From NCBI RefSeq assembly GCF_012489685.1, contig NC_080043.1, forward strand, positions 39,633,127-39,697,126: a stretch of DNA of 64,000 bases. Direction: 5' to 3'. The position numbers were made by a program, and so were the translations under genes. The stretch is from Lotus japonicus. Its lineage: Eukaryota; Streptophyta; Magnoliopsida; Fabales; Fabaceae. Numbering within the stretch: the first letter of the stretch is position 1; every line of letters starts with the position of its first letter. The notes beneath the pieces were generated by a model. The model did no database searches. It was given only the letters and a program-made list of their open reading frames with translations, and had not been told where the DNA came from. Positions 55,966-64,000 of the stretch are shown here, one piece after another.

Positions 55966-56666
55966 CATGATTTCCCTTGTCCCAGAACTCCTCAACAAAA
56001 TGGTGTTGTTGAGAGGAAGAACAGAACTCTTCAGGAGATGGCTAAACCATGCTCCAAGAAACTGGCATGGCTAAGCACTTTTTGGCAAAGGCAGTAAACA
56101 CAGCGTGTTACATTCAGAACAGAATCTCTGTGAGACCAATTCTGAATAAGACTCCCTATGAATTGTGGAAGAACATAAAACCCAACATTTCTTACTTTCA
56201 TCCTTTTGGTTGTGTTTGTTATGTTCTTAATACTAAGGATAGATTGCATAAATTTGATGCTAAGTCTTCTAAATGTCTATTACTTGGTTACTCTGAGAGA
56301 TCTAAAGGCTTTAGATTTTATAATACTGATGCTAAAACTATTGAAGAATCTATTCATGTTAGATTTGACGATAAGCTTGACTCTGACCAGTCAAAGCTAG
56401 TTGAGAAGTTTGCAGATTTAAGCATTATTGTTTCTGACAAAGGCAAAGCTCCAGAGGAAGCTGAGCCAGAGGAAGATGAACCAGAAGAAGAAGCTGGTCC
56501 CTTTGATTCACAAACTCTGAAGAAGAGCAGAATCACTGCAGCTCATCCTAAGGAATTGATTCTGGGCAGCAAAGACGAACCAGTAAGAACCAGATCAGCC
56601 TTCAGACCCTCTGAAGAGACCCTGCTTTGTCTGAAAGGATTGGTGTCCTTAATTGAACCCAAGTAA
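55966..56666 (+). pseudogene. pol: SIRE integrase C-terminal half
   Basis: Resumes after the long LTR with FPCPRTPQQNGVVERKNRT, which supplies the third catalytic residue (Glu). A one-base loss near 56045 (GGCTAAACCATGC) shifts the frame; it continues at 56049 through YIQNRISVRPILNKTPYELW and GYSERSKGFRFYN to a Glu-rich linker and stops at TAA 56664. Confidence 0.85.
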
Positions 56667-56793
56667 ATTGATGAAGCTCTTTAGGACAAGGACTGGATTC
56701 TGGCCATGGAAGAAGAATTGAATCAATTTTCTAAGAACGATGTTTGGAGCTTAGTGGAAGCCTGAGAGTGTCCATGTAATTGGAACAAAATGG

Positions 56794-58182
56794 GTGTTCA
56801 GAAACAAGTTGAATGAGAAAGGAGATGTAGTCCGAAACAAGGCAAGGCTAGTTGCTCAAGGCTATAGCCAGCAGCAAGGAATAGACTACACAGAAACATT
56901 TGCTCTAGTAGCAAGACTAGAAGCAATCAGACTGTTGATCTCTTTCTCAGTAAATCACAACATAATTCTACATCAGATGGATGTTAAGAGTGCCTTCCTA
57001 AATGGATACATATCAGAGGAAGTCTACGTTCATCAACCCCCAAGTTTTGAGGATGAGAAGAACCCAGACCATGTGTTCAAATTGAAGAAGTCACTCTATG
57101 GTCTGAAGCAAGCTCCCAGAGCATGGTATGAGAGACTCAGCTCATTCCTTCTGGAGAATAAGTTTGTAAGGGGTAAAGTAGATACAACTCTCTTTTGCAA
57201 AACTTACAAAGATGATATTTTAATTGTGCAAATTTATGTTGATGATATTATATTTAGTTCTGCTAATCAATCTCTATGCAAAGAATTTTCTGAGATGATG
57301 CAGGCAGAATTTGAGATGAGTATGATGGGAGAACTCAAGTACTTTCTGGGAATACAAGTTGATCAAACACCAGAAGGAACATATATCCATCAGAGCAAGT
57401 ACACTAAAGAACTTCTGAAGAAGTTCAATATGCTGGATTCAACAGTGGCCAAAACTCCAATGCTTCCTACATGCATTCTGGAGAAAGAAGATGCAAGTGG
57501 TAAAGTTTGTCAGAAGCTCTATCGTGGTATGATAGGTTCACTTCTATACTTAACTGCATCTAGGCCAGATATATTGTTTAGTGTTCACTTATGTGCTCGT
57601 TTCCAATCAGATCCAAGGGAAACCCACTTAACTGCTGTTAAGAGGATCCTAAGGTATCTGAAAGGTACCACTAACCTTGGCTTGATGTATAAGAAAACAT
57701 CAGAGTATAAGCTTTCAGGTTATTGTGATGCTGATTATGCTGGAGATAGAACAGAGAGAAAAAGCACTTCTGGAAATTGTCAATTTCTGGGAAGCAACTT
57801 AGTCTCATGGGCAAGCAAGAGGCAATCAACCATTGCACTATCAACTGCAGAGGCAGAATATATCTCAGCAGCAATATGCAGCACTCAGATGCTCTGGATG
57901 AAACATCAGCTGGAGGATTATCAAATCCTTGAGAGCAATATCCCAATCTATTGTGATAACACTGCTGCAATTTCATTGAGTAAGAATCCTATCTTACATT
58001 CAAGGGAAAAACACATTGAGGTAAAGTATCACTTTATTAGAGATTATGTACAGAAGGGCGTACTTCTTCTGAAGTTTGTTGTTACTGACCATCAATGGGC
58101 AGATATCTTTACAAAGCCCTTAGCAGAGGATAGATTTAATTTCATTCTGAAAAATCCGAATATGGACTTTTGTCCAGCATGA
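56794..58182 (+). CDS. pol: SIRE reverse transcriptase and RNase H
   Basis: A 462-codon frame. Reverse transcriptase motifs: KARLVAQGYSQQQGIDY, HQMDVKSAFLNGYI (first Asp), LYGLKQAPRAWYERL, IYVDDIIFSS (catalytic pair intact), LKYFLGIQV. RNase H: YCDADYAGD, TAEAEYISAA, YCDNTAAISLSKNPILHSRE and HFIRDYVQ, all with catalytic acids in place. Between 56667 and 56793 there are stops and a frame change, so this Met is internal to Pol, not a real start. Ends at TGA 58182 before the env-like region. Confidence 0.88.
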   Translation: MFRNKLNEKGDVVRNKARLVAQGYSQQQGIDYTETFALVARLEAIRLLISFSVNHNIILHQMDVKSAFLNGYISEEVYVHQPPSFEDEKNPDHVFKLKKSLYGLKQAPRAWYERLSSFLLENKFVRGKVDTTLFCKTYKDDILIVQIYVDDIIFSSANQSLCKEFSEMMQAEFEMSMMGELKYFLGIQVDQTPEGTYIHQSKYTKELLKKFNMLDSTVAKTPMLPTCILEKEDASGKVCQKLYRGMIGSLLYLTASRPDILFSVHLCARFQSDPRETHLTAVKRILRYLKGTTNLGLMYKKTSEYKLSGYCDADYAGDRTERKSTSGNCQFLGSNLVSWASKRQSTIALSTAEAEYISAAICSTQMLWMKHQLEDYQILESNIPIYCDNTAAISLSKNPILHSREKHIEVKYHFIRDYVQKGVLLLKFVVTDHQWADIFTKPLAEDRFNFILKNPNMDFCPA

Positions 58183-58630
58183 AGATGGATCAGAACCTCT
58201 GACTATGATACTTCTTTATCAGAAGATGTCTAGTCCAGAAGGTAACTCTATCAGAGTGTACGAACCCATTGGTGCTGACTCTGAAGCTGAGACAGTAAAC
58301 GTGTGTCAGTTTCTCTGATGCATAGTTCCTTGTGCCCGTGTGACAGTCTGTCGTAATGAGTGTTGATGTGCTTCTCTCCTGCGTGTGATATGTGTATTTA
58401 CTGTTACTATCATGTCTTTAATTTTTAACTGTTGATTTTAAATTGCTTTTTGAATCAACAACGGTTATTTGTCAAAACCCACTATACACACACGATCTCC
58501 TACACTTTCGGTTTTTTTTTTTCTCTCTCTCTCTTTTCAGTATCTTCAAAAACCGTTTTCCCACGATCTCTCTCTCGCTCTTTATTCATCCTTCATCTTC
58601 ATCTTCAACCCAAACCTTCAACCGCTCAAA

Positions 58631-61497
58631 ATGGTGAGATAAACCAGAACTGAAGGCGCTGAAGCACCCAGGTTCCCTTACATGGTAGTAGGTCAAGTTA
58701 CAGGCCAAATGGGTCCTGAGAATCCGAATCAAGGTCAAGCGTCGGAGAAGATGATCCCAATTGCAGAACGGGACTGTGCCGTTCACTGCGTATATGCTCC
58801 TGAAGAACTCCAGGTACTTGCAGAATGGAGATTCGACCTCGACAACCTTGTTGCAAATGGGTATGACTTGCGTCCTGAAGTTCAAGCTCAGGGATGGGAA
58901 GAGTAGTTCAACAGGCTCAGAGGACCGATTTATGACAAATTGGTCAAGGAATTTTGGAAGCATGCTAACTGTGATGACACTCAGGTGGTCTCCCACATTG
59001 CTGGAAGGAGAATCATAATCACTGAGAAGTCGATTGTGAATCTGCTGGGTGCAGACACTGCTCATGGGTATCGATTTCAACTGACTGAATCGAAGCTGAA
59101 ACCCAAAACGAAGGATGAGACCAACAAGGCTCTGTACACCACATACAAACCGGGCAAGATTGACTACAAGGTTGTGGATCTTCATCCCAAGCTCAGAATC
59201 TGGCACAAGATTCTGCTGCACTGCATTAATCAGAGGCCAAAGGGCAGTTCTCCGGACTACATCAACTTCTGCCAGAAGGCAATGTTATTCTTCATCCAAG
59301 ACAAGAAGAAGATCTGCCTCCCTTTCTTCTTGTTCTCATACCTGAAGGAATGTATCAGGAAGTCAAGAACAACTGCCTCCATCAAATCTGCCATCAAGTT
59401 TATTCCCTTTGGGAGATTGCTATCAGATCTCTTCATTGAGAGCAACTTTGTGCAAGATCTGATCCAAGCAGGATGCACAGAGGATCTGACCACCATCGTT
59501 AGTGATGACTTCACTGCCAATTCTTTGAAGAAGATGGGTCTGGTCAAGAAGAAAATTGCCCCAGCTCATGAAGATACATATGCTGAAATCAGACAGAGAA
59601 GGGTGCCTCTGAACGACTATCCTTTGTGGACCCAGGCAGACAATCCAGAAGCTATCAGGTGCTATGTAGAAGATCTAAGAGCACAAGGCTTTGAGATTGA
59701 TGTTGATGAATTCTTCAGAAGACTGCCACCAGCTCAAGAGTTTGACTCTCCTCCCAAGAGGAAAGTTCAGAGGAAGATGGTCTTAGAAGGATCCTCTGAG
59801 GAATCTGATGTCCCTCTGAAGAGGACGAAGAAGGCTGACTAGCCTAAGAGGAAACATGCTGAAACCACCAAGCCAGATGATGGTGATGATGGTGATAATG
59901 ATGGTGGTCCCCCTCCACCAAAGAAGAAGAAGCAAGTCAGAATCATGGTGAAGCCTACCCGGGTGGAACCAGCTGCTCAAGTGATCAGAAGGATTGAAAC
60001 TCCTTCCAGAGTGACTAGGTCATCAGCGCAATAATCAAGTAAGTCTGTTGTTGCTTCTGATGATGATTTGAATTCATTTGATGCACTCCCCATCTCTGCT
60101 ATGCTCAAACGATCTTCAAACCCACTCACTCCTATTCCTGAGTCTCAACCAGCTACACAAACCACTTCTCCACCCAATTCACCAAGGTCTTCATTTTTCC
60201 AACCTTCTCCAAATGAAGCACCTCTCTGGAACATGCTTCAGAACCAACCTTCTAGACAAGATGAACCAACCTCTCCCATTACCATCCAGTACAACCCACT
60301 AACCTCTGAACCCATCATTCCCGAACAACCAGAGCTTAACCAAATAGAACCTGAACCCAGAACGTCTGATCCCTCTGTCCCCAGAACATCAGCACGTCAA
60401 GCTGCCAGAACCACTGATACAGACTCTTCCAGTGTCTATACTCCTGTATCATTCCCAACCAATGTTGCTGACTCCTCCCCTTCCAATAACTCTAAATCAA
60501 TTCGTAAGTTCATGGAGGTCAGAAAAAAAAAAGTATCTGCCATCCCAGAGTATTACCTCACCTGTCCAAGCCCTAGGCGATATCCTGGACCTAGACCTGA
60601 ACGTCTAGTTGACCCAGATGAACCTATCTTGGCTAACCCTCTCCATGAGGCAGATCCTTTGGCTCAACAAGCTCAACCTGACCCTGTCCAGAACCAGAAC
60701 ACTCTGTGTCTAACCACTCTTCGGTTAGGTCACCCCATCCTCTGGTTGAAACTTCTGAACCACACCTTGGAGCCTCTGAACCACATGTTCAAACCTTTGA
60801 CATTGGCTCTCCTCAAGGTGCCTCTAAAGCTAACAGTAGCAATCACCCAACCTCTCCAGAAACCAACCTCTCCATAGTTCCCTACACTTACCTCAGACCC
60901 ACATCTCTCTCTGAGTGCATCAATGTTTTTAATCATGAAGCTTCTTTGATGCTCCGCAACGTGCAAGGTCACACTGACCTGAGTGAGAATGCTGATTCTG
61001 TGGCTGAAGAGTGGAATAGTCTGAGTAGTTGGCTAGTAGCTCAGGTTCAAATCATGATGCAGCATCTGACTGCAGAAAGGGATCAGAGGATTGAGGCTGC
61101 AAAGCAGAGGTTTGCAAGAAGAGTGGCTCTTCATGAACAAAAACAGAGACATAAGCTTCTTGAAGCTGTTGAAGAGGCCAGAAGAAAGCAAGAGCAAGCA
61201 GAAGAAGCTGCACGTCAAGCAGCAGCTCAAGCTGAACAAGCAAGATTAGAGGCAGAGAGACTTGAAGCTGAAGCTGAAGCCCTTAGATGCCAAGCACTTG
61301 CACCAGTGGTTTTTACTCCTGTTGCTTCTGCTTCCATTCCAGCTCATCAAGCTGCTCAGAATGTTCCTTCTAGCTCTACACAGACTAGCTCGTCCAGACT
61401 CGACATCATGGAACAACGTCTTGATACTCATGAGTCTCTGCTAATGGACATGAAGAAAATGATGATGGAACTTCTGCGTCGATCTGATAAACCCTAG
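58631..61497 (+). pseudogene. SIRE envelope-like ORF, several stops
   Basis: Starts at ATG 58631 after a CT-rich leader. In-frame stops occur at 58640 (codon 4), 58904, 59840 and 60032, and a frame change at about 60700. Between these the protein is long-open: 58940-59842 (VVSHIAGRRIIITEKSIVNL, a DNA/retroelement-linked conserved region), a Lys-rich segment (PPPPKKKKQVR), a Ser/Pro-rich segment, then a coiled coil (EEARRKQEQAEEAARQAA) ending LLRRSDKP. No clear signal peptide or transmembrane helix is visible to me. Envelope-like ORFs after pol are typical of SIRE elements, and their role is unproven. Confidence 0.8.
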
Positions 61498-61604
61498 TCT
61501 TAGGATCTCTTCGTTTTTCCTTCTTAACTTCATTTTATCTTAATCTCTGTTTATTTTCTTTAAGTTACTTTAGTTTTTCTGCTTTGTTCGTTTGTGCTTA
61601 TCTA

Positions 61605-61608
<4 letters not shown>

Positions 61609-61658
<50 letters not shown>
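61609..61658. repeat. (TA)n microsatellite
   Basis: About 25 TA units between the env-like ORF and the antisense ORF; a source of slippage and cruciform structure. Confidence 0.95.
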
Positions 61659-61661
<3 letters not shown>

Positions 61662-61734
61662 CACATGCGTTTGCAAAAATTTTCTTTATTCATAATCATC
61701 ATGTGTTCACATCATACAATTCTTTTTCTAAACT

Positions 61735-62127
61735 CTAGAATGGAGGATCCCTCCTCATTCTTCTGCATTCTTGGCGCTGCTTTGACCTCTCCCTCTCCAG
61801 ACGATCCAGTGAATACTGAATGTTGTTGAGATTGACGATCAGCTCATTCCTCTCCAGAATCTCTTCTGTTGCCTTGAGCTTCTTTTCTATCGTGTCATTC
61901 TCTTCCAGTAGCCTCAGCTCAAGCTGGCTGAGTTCTAGAACTTCTTCCACGAAGGCAAGAAATTCCTTCAAGTCGTTCTTCAGCTCTGGACGAAGGTCCT
62001 CCTCAAGCAGTGTCCTCGTCAGCTCTGGAATAGTCTCTGTACCCTCTGGATGCCTTATGTTCAAGAACAAGTCTTCTTCGAAGGCTTTCCTTCTGAGCTC
62101 TTCAAGTGCTCTCATGTTTGATGCCAT
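61735..62127 (-). CDS. Antisense ORF of the SIRE element, 130 aa
   Basis: Open from ATG 62127 to TAG 61735 on the strand opposite to gag-pol. The product is Glu/Leu/Arg-rich with heptad spacing throughout (MASNMRALEELRRKAFEED, ELKNDLKEFLAFVEEVLELS, LEENDTIEKKLKATEEILER, SLDRLERERSKQRQE), so an all-helical coiled-coil protein is likely. A minus-strand TATAAAAG (62183-62176) lies about 50 bp before the ATG, with a leader CAATACCAAAAAAA. It sits between the env-like ORF and the 3' LTR. Antisense extra ORFs are reported in some plant LTR element lineages. Function unknown. Confidence 0.65.
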   Translation of the reverse strand: MASNMRALEELRRKAFEEDLFLNIRHPEGTETIPELTRTLLEEDLRPELKNDLKEFLAFVEEVLELSQLELRLLEENDTIEKKLKATEEILERNELIVNLNNIQYSLDRLERERSKQRQECRRMRRDPPF

Positions 62128-62175
62128 TTTTTTTGGTATTGATCGAGTTGTGAAGCTTACCCTCCTCTAACTCGC

Positions 62176-62183
62176 CTTTTATA
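62176..62183 (-). promoter_or_regulatory. TATA box for the antisense ORF
   Basis: TATAAAAG on the minus strand, at a normal distance from the ATG at 62127. Confidence 0.5.
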
Positions 62184-62915
62184 AGCTTCATTTTTTCCTT
62201 GGAAGTTATTGCTCCTACAGTTTCTCGAGGTTAAGTCCTTGGTAACTGCAGTTCTCTTTACTCCCATGGTCGGTGGTAAACGCTCTTCACCTGCATTAAC
62301 TCCATTCTTTACTTCGCGTAACTCTCATTCATGCATCGTTTATTTCTCCATTTTCTTAAACTTAGACCTTCTCTAAGGGGGAGTACCTTGTACTTCAAAC
62401 TAAGTTTTTCACACCCCATGCTTTTTGCTTATGACAAAAAGGGGGAGTACACCCGGTTTTTGATGTGTAAGCTGTGTTAGTGCGACTTATTTTTCTTTTG
62501 GAGAATTTAAGACTTCCACCTTTATGACCATAGATGTGTCACTGGGCAAATACAAGAAATACATTTCACTTCTTCTGAAGTGATTTTAGTTTGACTCTGA
62601 TTCCCAAGACTCTGATACCTTGTCCATTGACTCTGAATACTTATGCGCTCTGATTATTCTAATTCATCTATGTCATAAGTTTTTCACTCTGAACTCTTAT
62701 ATTATTTAGCTCAGAATCTAGACTTTTACTAACGTTTTCATCAAGTATTAGATTCAGGGGGAGCTAAGCTCAGAATCAAGCAGTGACTTGATTTCAGAAT
62801 GAGCAGGATAAACTACTCACATCAGGATAAGTCTTACTTTATATCCCTAAACTCTGAGTGAATTCAGTTTATTGTTTAAGAATTGTTCATCAAAAATCTT
62901 AGTTTTGTCATCATC

Positions 62916-62929
62916 AAAAAGGGGGAGAT
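62916..62929 (+). other. Polypurine tract of the SIRE element
   Basis: AAAAAGGGGGAGAT directly before the 3' LTR. A second purine block (TTCAGGGGGAGC, 62754-62763) lies 160 bp upstream. Confidence 0.85.
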
Positions 62930-63310
62930 TCTAAGATCAAGTTTTGATCTAGTAGTACAACTCTATGTTTTGATGATTACAAGTTAACCTTTTGATATGA
63001 ACAATTATGGTACTCTAACGTGTTTTTCTGAGTGTGCAATTTACAGGCTCTGACCTCTATTCAATCTCACACAAATCAGAAGCATTGTGCATAAAGAGTG
63101 ACCCAAGCAACGCTTTCGCAACATCCATGTTCAGTCTGAACAGTGGAAAAGCTTCAGAAGATCTGAAGTAAATCAAGCTCTGATAAGGACTCAGCTCACT
63201 TGAAGCTCTGATGATCCAGAAGATCTGACAACCAAGAAACTCTGAAGGTTCAGATGTTCTTATGGTGTAGAAGACTCTGAATATCCAGAAGCTGAATAGT
63301 GGAAACTCTG
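62930..63310 (+). repeat. 3' LTR of the SIRE-type element, truncated at 63310
   Basis: Matches 47982-48362 with about ten differences; the TG start is TC. Homology ends abruptly after GGAAACTCTG. Confidence 0.9.
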
Positions 63311-64000
63311 GGTGGAGTCTATGGTGTCACCCATAAAATGGGATGCACCGGTGCCCCCTATAAAAACACTTTCATAAAAAGGGGACATTGTATGTATACG
63401 AATTTTACACCGCAGATATATTAATTAAATAATTAAACGGTTTAGATTAAAGCTGTGGATTTACTAAATTGCCCTACCATTCATTCAAAAAAAAAAAGTC
63501 CCCTTCTTCATGGTTCTGGTTTGCCGTCATCTTTCCACCTCCCTCCCGTTTTCGCACCGGCAACCCAACTTCTCCGCTTCAACATAAATTTAATTTAACA
63601 CATGAGAACAAAGAAGAGAGTGATTTCACAATTCTGTCATCGTATCTGTTCAGTTCGTGTCTTTTTCGTTTTTGGGTGGCAAATCTGGATTCGGCTATAT
63701 TCGTTTCCCACTCACAAAGAACAAAGAAAAGAATGATTTCACAATTGCCACTTCGCAATTTCAAAAGAAGCACCAAAGTTCTCACCTTTGTGAATTTTCG
63801 CAAGTGGGTCAATTCTTAGGTTCATCAATGGCGACCTTGTACCATTGCTATAAAGTTTATGTCTTTTTCTATTTGGCAGGTTTCTAAAACACAATACATC
63901 AACCCCCCACAATACAAAAGCACTTTGGTACTTTTCTTCTGTTATTCTTTGATCTTGGTTCCTGTTTAAGGCCCCATTTGAGAACCATGAAGCAAAAAAC
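63311..64000. other. Possible left end of another DNA transposon
   Basis: Begins GGTGGAGTCTATGGTGTCACCC, with GGATGCACCGGTGCCCCC palindromic sequence at 63341-63359, then AT-rich sequence and a pyrimidine-rich leader-like part (63500-63600). Two overlapping frames (63469-63819 and 63657-63887) have no recognised domain. The abrupt start inside an LTR suggests an insertion whose right end is outside the window. Confidence 0.4.

Larger units (their letters stand above)
47982..63310 (+). mobile_element. SIRE-type (Maximus) Ty1/copia element with envelope-like ORF
   Basis: A 1211-bp 5' LTR, primer site, gag, pol, env-like ORF, an antisense ORF, a polypurine tract and the first 381 bp of the 3' LTR are in order. 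The copy B long LTR (51945-55960) lies inside the integrase. About ten differences over the 381 shared LTR bases give about 2.6%. The 3' LTR stops at 63310, so the flanking duplication cannot be checked within the window. Confidence 0.92.

Noticed and set aside
58586..59221. 211-codon reverse-strand open frame
   Set aside because: It lies opposite the env-like ORF, has no motif, heptad pattern or promoter, and looks like a chance frame from codon bias, unlike the antisense frame at 61735-62127.
61609..61658. Telomere- or centromere-like satellite
   Set aside because: It is a plain TA dinucleotide microsatellite of about 50 bp.

Overview
This window looks like a transposon-dense intergenic stretch of a papilionoid legume genome. 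The clearest host genes are two isoflavone O-methyltransferase-like genes, each with one intron at the same place. Almost everything else is mobile DNA with eukaryotic hallmarks: tRNA-Met primed Ty1/copia elements, a SIRE-type element with an envelope-like ORF, Mutator-like elements with 9-bp target duplications, a tRNA-derived SINE, LINE remnants and MITEs. I saw no tRNA, rRNA, CRISPR array or bacterial-type operon.

Layout. 1-2.8 kb: a frameshifted CACTA-type transposase fragment, then the 3' end of a reverse-strand SIRE-type element (LTR 366-1559). 2.8-6.3 kb: small repeats, a SINE, a Pack-MULE-like element (4094-5882) and a MITE. 6.8-12.3 kb: an Ale-like copia element (6777-11832) inside a LINE fragment. 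12.4-14.3 kb: degraded copia LTRs, one hit by a 667-bp solo LTR. 14.8-26.4 kb: a copia LTR/gag relic split by a MULE (16101-26367); the MULE carries a plant mobile domain gene and was itself hit by a nearly complete Tork-like copia element (16210-23204). 28.5-29.2 kb: an LTR relic and a MITE. 29.9-44.4 kb: the two methyltransferase genes, tail to tail, separated by a copia element (31514-41312) whose 3' LTR carries a 4.8-kb very long LTR. 45.8-48.0 kb: a retroelement ORF1 (Transposase_28-like) cut by a SIRE-type element (47982-63310), which contains a second, inverted copy of the long-LTR family (51945-55960). 63.3-64 kb: probably the start of another transposon.

Target-site duplications can be read directly for eight insertions: 9 bp for the two MULEs, 5 bp for three LTR elements or solo LTRs of the copia type, 5 bp for both long LTRs, and about 15 bp for the LINE. 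The order of nesting is therefore well supported. Intact-looking coding potential is confined to the two methyltransferases, a 233-aa ORF inside the long LTR, a 130-aa antisense ORF in the SIRE element, and single domains of the retroelements. The most unusual signals are the stem-loop arrays in the long LTRs, in which flanking stems differ between units but stay complementary, and the two extra ORFs (LTR-internal and antisense).
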